64,000 nt of DNA from Bacteroidota bacterium (GTDB lineage Bacteria; Bacteroidota; Bacteroidia; 2-12-FULL-35-15). Of the stretch, positions 62,284-64,000 are shown in pieces. Position numbers and translations under genes: made by a program. The notes under the pieces are model-generated. The model had not been told where the DNA came from and made no database searches. It saw only the letters and a list, made by a program, of their open reading frames with translations. How positions within the stretch are numbered: the stretch's first letter is position 1; the number at the start of each line of letters is the position of its first letter. The stretch spans positions 62,001 through 126,000 of the forward strand of contig CANNHN010000006.1 in NCBI GenBank assembly GCA_947504725.1. Direction: 5' to 3'.

Positions 62284-62341
62284 GTCCGCAAAGAAACTTA
62301 TTCTCTGCGGACCTCTGCGAATTTTCTCATTTTTCTCTGCG
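62284..62341. repeat. CTCTGCG cluster with GTCCGCA/TGCGGAC inverted repeat
   Basis: GTCCGCA (62284-62290) and TGCGGAC (62306-62312) are complementary, and CTCTGCG occurs at 62303, 62313 and 62335. The last copy ends 2 bases before the stop of the repressor gene. Confidence 0.7.
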
Positions 62342-62343
62342 GT

Positions 62344-63102
62344 TTATTTCCCCATCTCCACTCTGAATGATTGCAAAAAACGAATCATACTTTCTAAATT
62401 TAAATCTTGCGGTTTAAACTCGCCAATATTTAAGCTGCATACGAAACTCCATACTTCGATGATGTTTTCTGCCTTAACAGTATATGGAGTATATATTTGA
62501 TTATCGGAGTGGAACTGAAATACATCGTTTGATTTTTTATCTTCACGATAAAGGCGTTTATATACAACTCCATCTTCTTTGGTAAGGATGATGTATGTTT
62601 GCCCTTCTTTTATTTCTTTCATCGATTCTACATATTTACCAACTACAAAAGTTCCATCTTTTAATGGTGGCATCGAATCTCCTTTGATTGAAAATGCACG
62701 ATGCTTTCCAACAATTTTAAACGGCAAATTCATGATTGGTAAGTCCTCAATAAATTCAGGATCAGCATACCCATTTAAATAACCAGCTACCGCTTTTGCA
62801 GGAACCACTTCTACCATATCTTGATTTTGTCTATCAACAATCACCGGAAATAGGATTCTATTTTTCCCGATTTCTAATAAAGATTCGGGGTCGGTTTTTG
62901 CCAAATCTCCTCGCACCAAGGCATCAATTGCAATGTGAAAATGGTCGGCTATTTTGATCAATAAATCATAGGGAGGCTCGGCTCTTCCTTCTTCATATGA
63001 CCCTAATCGGGAGCGGGAAATATCTAATTCATCCGCTAACTGAGTTTGAGATAGTTTTTTTAGTGCTCTCAGAACACTAATGTTTTTGGCTATTTTTGAC
63101 AT
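62344..63102 (-). CDS. LexA/UmuD-like self-cleaving XRE repressor
   Basis: 252 residues from the ATG at 63102; an in-frame codon 6 positions earlier lies on the operator and is less likely. The N-terminus is a Cro/CI-type helix-turn-helix (about 8-62, LSQTQLADELDISRSRLGSYEEGRAEPP). The C-terminus is an S24 peptidase: cleavage-type Ala-Gly at 106-107 (KAVAGY), catalytic Ser143 in IKGDSMPP and Lys182 in VVYKRL. Such proteins repress until RecA triggers self-cleavage. The neighbouring divergent gene encodes a Y-family polymerase, so this is the probable local SOS-type repressor. Two dyads overlap its promoter, consistent with autoregulation. Confidence 0.9.
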   Translation of the reverse strand: MSKIAKNISVLRALKKLSQTQLADELDISRSRLGSYEEGRAEPPYDLLIKIADHFHIAIDALVRGDLAKTDPESLLEIGKNRILFPVIVDRQNQDMVEVVPAKAVAGYLNGYADPEFIEDLPIMNLPFKIVGKHRAFSIKGDSMPPLKDGTFVVGKYVESMKEIKEGQTYIILTKEDGVVYKRLYREDKKSNDVFQFHSDNQIYTPYTVKAENIIEVWSFVCSLNIGEFKPQDLNLESMIRFLQSFRVEMGK

Positions 63103-63103
63103 T

Positions 63104-63140
63104 GCTAATATATTTAGCACAAATATACTAAATATATTTG
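63104..63140. promoter_or_regulatory. Repressor promoter with two dyads (candidate operator)
   Basis: Dyad 1: GCTAA-TATAT-TTAGC (63104-63118). Dyad 2: CAAATATA-CTAAA-TATATTTG (63120-63140). The left arm of dyad 2 is a minus-strand -7 element (TATATTTG) for the repressor, 17 bases from its ATG. The right arm is the same octamer on the plus strand. A TTG about 21 bases upstream on the minus strand could be the -33 element. Confidence 0.55.
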
Positions 63141-63202
63141 CACATTTGCAAGTGTAAATCGAAAATTATTTTGTTTGTGATTTTAGATTTTACCTGCTTA
63201 CG

Positions 63203-63273
63203 AATCGGGGTGCTGTTTTCAAGAAAAAAATAAACAACGCCATGGTTATTTAAATAATGAAACCACCCCGATT
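63203..63273. repeat. 10-base inverted repeat
   Basis: AATCGGGGTG (63203-63212) and CACCCCGATT (63264-63273), followed by a T-run. It could be an extended hairpin and possibly ends transcription. Confidence 0.65.
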
Positions 63274-63279
63274 TTTAGA

Positions 63280-63303
63280 TTTCTCCGCTTCGGTCGAAAT
63301 GAC
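63280..63303. repeat. Short dispersed repeat TTTCTCCGC...GTCGAAATGAC, copy a
   Basis: TTTCTCCGCTTCGGTCGAAA then TGAC, closely matched by 63472-63496. A shorter trace, GGTCGAAATGACAAAA, lies at about 63313. Confidence 0.75.
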
Positions 63304-63403
63304 AAAAGTGAAGGTCGAAATGACAAAAACTGATCAATCGAAATGAAAAAATGGTAGCGATTGAAATAATGAATTAATAATGAAAGAGAAAACAACAACA
63401 TAA

Positions 63404-63473
63404 TCATCGCGAGGCGCGAGGCAATTTCAAAAAAAGCAATTTAAAGAGATTGTCTCGCTGCCTTCACAATGAT
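63404..63473. repeat. Imperfect inverted repeat of the CGCGAGG...GGCAAT type
   Basis: CATCGCGAGGCGCGAGGCAA (from 63404 to 63425) opposed by ATTGTCTCGCTGCCTTCACA (63449 onward to 63473), allowing a long imperfect stem. The second arm runs straight into repeat copy b. Confidence 0.7.
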
Positions 63474-63496
63474 TTCTCCGCTGCAGTCGAAATGAC
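63472..63496. repeat. Short dispersed repeat TTTCTCCGC...GTCGAAATGAC, copy b
   Basis: ATTTCTCCGCTGCAGTCGAA then ATGAC; differs from copy a at only a few positions. Confidence 0.75.
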
Positions 63497-63553
63497 AAAA
63501 AAGGTTTGCGATTGAGATGAAAAAAATGTGCAGAACGAATAAAACAATGAACT

Positions 63554-64000
63554 TTGAATCAAAACTCTCTCCATACCAAAACCGAATCCCGCGTATTATT
63601 TGTTGATATGAACAGTTATTTCGCGAGCTGTGAACAACAAGCAAATTATTGGTTACGTGGTCGACCAGTTGGTGTTTGTGTTTATACGGGAAAATTTGGT
63701 TGTGTCATTGCTCCTTCTATTGAAGCAAAAAAAAGAGGTGTAAAAACAGGTATGCGACTCAACGAAGCGATGGTCATTTGTCCGGATTTAGTCCCGCTAG
63801 AAACCAACCCAGCTCGTTACCGCGACTTTCACGTCAAGATAATGAAGGTTCTTAAAAAATATTCGGCCGATGTTATTCCCAAGAGTATTGATGAAGCAAT
63901 TGTGAATCTCAACAACTATCACTTAATACATAAGGATGTGGTTGAAGTCGCGAAGAAAATCAAATACGACATTAAAAATGAAGTTGGTGATTGGCTGAAA
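63554..64000 (+). CDS. Y-family (translesion) DNA polymerase, UmuC/DinB-like (3' partial)
   Basis: The first 149 codons of an error-prone polymerase; the gene runs off the window. The fold signature VLFVDMNSYFASCEQQ supplies the first metal-binding Asp. Next come GRPVGVCVYTGKFGCVIAPSIEAKKRGVKTGM and the second catalytic motif as SIDEA (Asp and Glu). The ATG at 63608 would cut the conserved first strand, so the TTG at 63554 is preferred. Another ATG at 63547 is out of frame. Divergence from a LexA/UmuD-like repressor favours UmuC-type over DinB. Confidence 0.9.
   Translation, partial: MNQNSLHTKTESRVLFVDMNSYFASCEQQANYWLRGRPVGVCVYTGKFGCVIAPSIEAKKRGVKTGMRLNEAMVICPDLVPLETNPARYRDFHVKIMKVLKKYSADVIPKSIDEAIVNLNNYHLIHKDVVEVAKKIKYDIKNEVGDWLK

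Larger units (their letters stand above)
61991..62343. other. 353-base repeat-rich spacer without genes
   Basis: No coding frame is convincing. It contains a perfect 21-base inverted repeat, a 7-base-arm hairpin, and a cluster of CTCTGCG words with an internal inverted repeat. It looks like an assembly of dispersed intergenic elements. Confidence 0.75.
63141..63553. other. 413-base repeat-rich spacer
   Basis: No convincing gene. It holds several families of short inverted repeats, listed separately, between the repressor and the polymerase gene. Confidence 0.7.

Overview
The window is chromosomal DNA from an AT-rich member of the Bacteroidota. The signs are a type IX secretion sorting domain, FkbM/Wzx/GT surface-sugar genes, Bacteroidota-type LptD and OstA-like proteins, a fused Bacteroidota-style MCE/Fe-S neighbourhood, sparse Shine-Dalgarno sites, and many upstream octamers matching the Bacteroidota -7 promoter element TAnnTTTG. 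I found no rRNA, tRNA, CRISPR array, prophage or insertion sequence. Genes are tightly packed, often with TAATG or ATGA stop/start overlaps.

Layout. 1-4215: 3' part of uvrA, a LOG-family hydrolase and a secreted protein with about ten 35-residue repeats. 4536-10261: a cluster of exported envelope proteins, namely two paralogous outer-membrane barrels with calcium-type thrombospondin-3 repeats, a Thr/Asn-rich SPOR protein and a small Ala/Lys-rich secreted protein. 10323-12052: a lipoprotein MsrA and a fatty acid desaturase. 12059-16939 (minus): lpxD, rluD, a T9SS cargo protein and a PASTA membrane protein. 17108-17509: a GIY-YIG nuclease gene bracketed by inverted copies of a dispersed palindrome-like repeat. 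17532-32902 (minus): a 904-residue tandem D-Ala-D-Ala ligase, rdgB and a long surface polysaccharide operon (four GTs of the GT4/GT2 type, GT61, epimerase, AsnB, FkbM methyltransferase, acetyltransferase, flippase, candidate polymerase). 33007-35176: galE and an acyltransferase, divergent from that operon.

35226-42593: a STAS-like small protein, the (p)ppGpp synthetase/hydrolase, a Fur-family regulator, a STAS anti-sigma antagonist, purA, an OstA/LptA-like protein and a small lipoprotein. 42590-48126 (minus): an amidase with a SPOR-like tail, an MCE lipid-transport protein, a membrane Fe-S protein, a HAD phosphatase, a CCG Fe-S protein and a conserved protein. 48256-51218: lptD and ridA. 51288-54693 (minus): three related small membrane proteins and an M61 peptidase. 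54854-56239: dihydrolipoyl dehydrogenase. 56302-58769 (minus): two STAS-like paralogues (one frameshifted), a small unknown and rsmB. 58858-61430: recR and a GT2 fusion. 61460-64000: a DEDDh exonuclease, two repeat-filled spacers, a LexA/UmuD-like self-cleaving repressor, and the start of a Y-family polymerase gene that runs off the window.

Much of the window concerns the cell envelope: lipid A (lpxD), LPS export (OstA-like, LptD), phospholipid transport (MCE), peptidoglycan precursor (Ddl), peptidoglycan cleavage and binding (amidase, SPOR proteins, PASTA) and surface polysaccharide. The least explained parts are the SPOR/TSP3 outer-membrane cluster, the tandem Ddl, the STAS-like paralogues, and several families of dispersed short palindromic repeats. 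One repeat copy lies in frame inside rsmB and others lie directly against stop codons.
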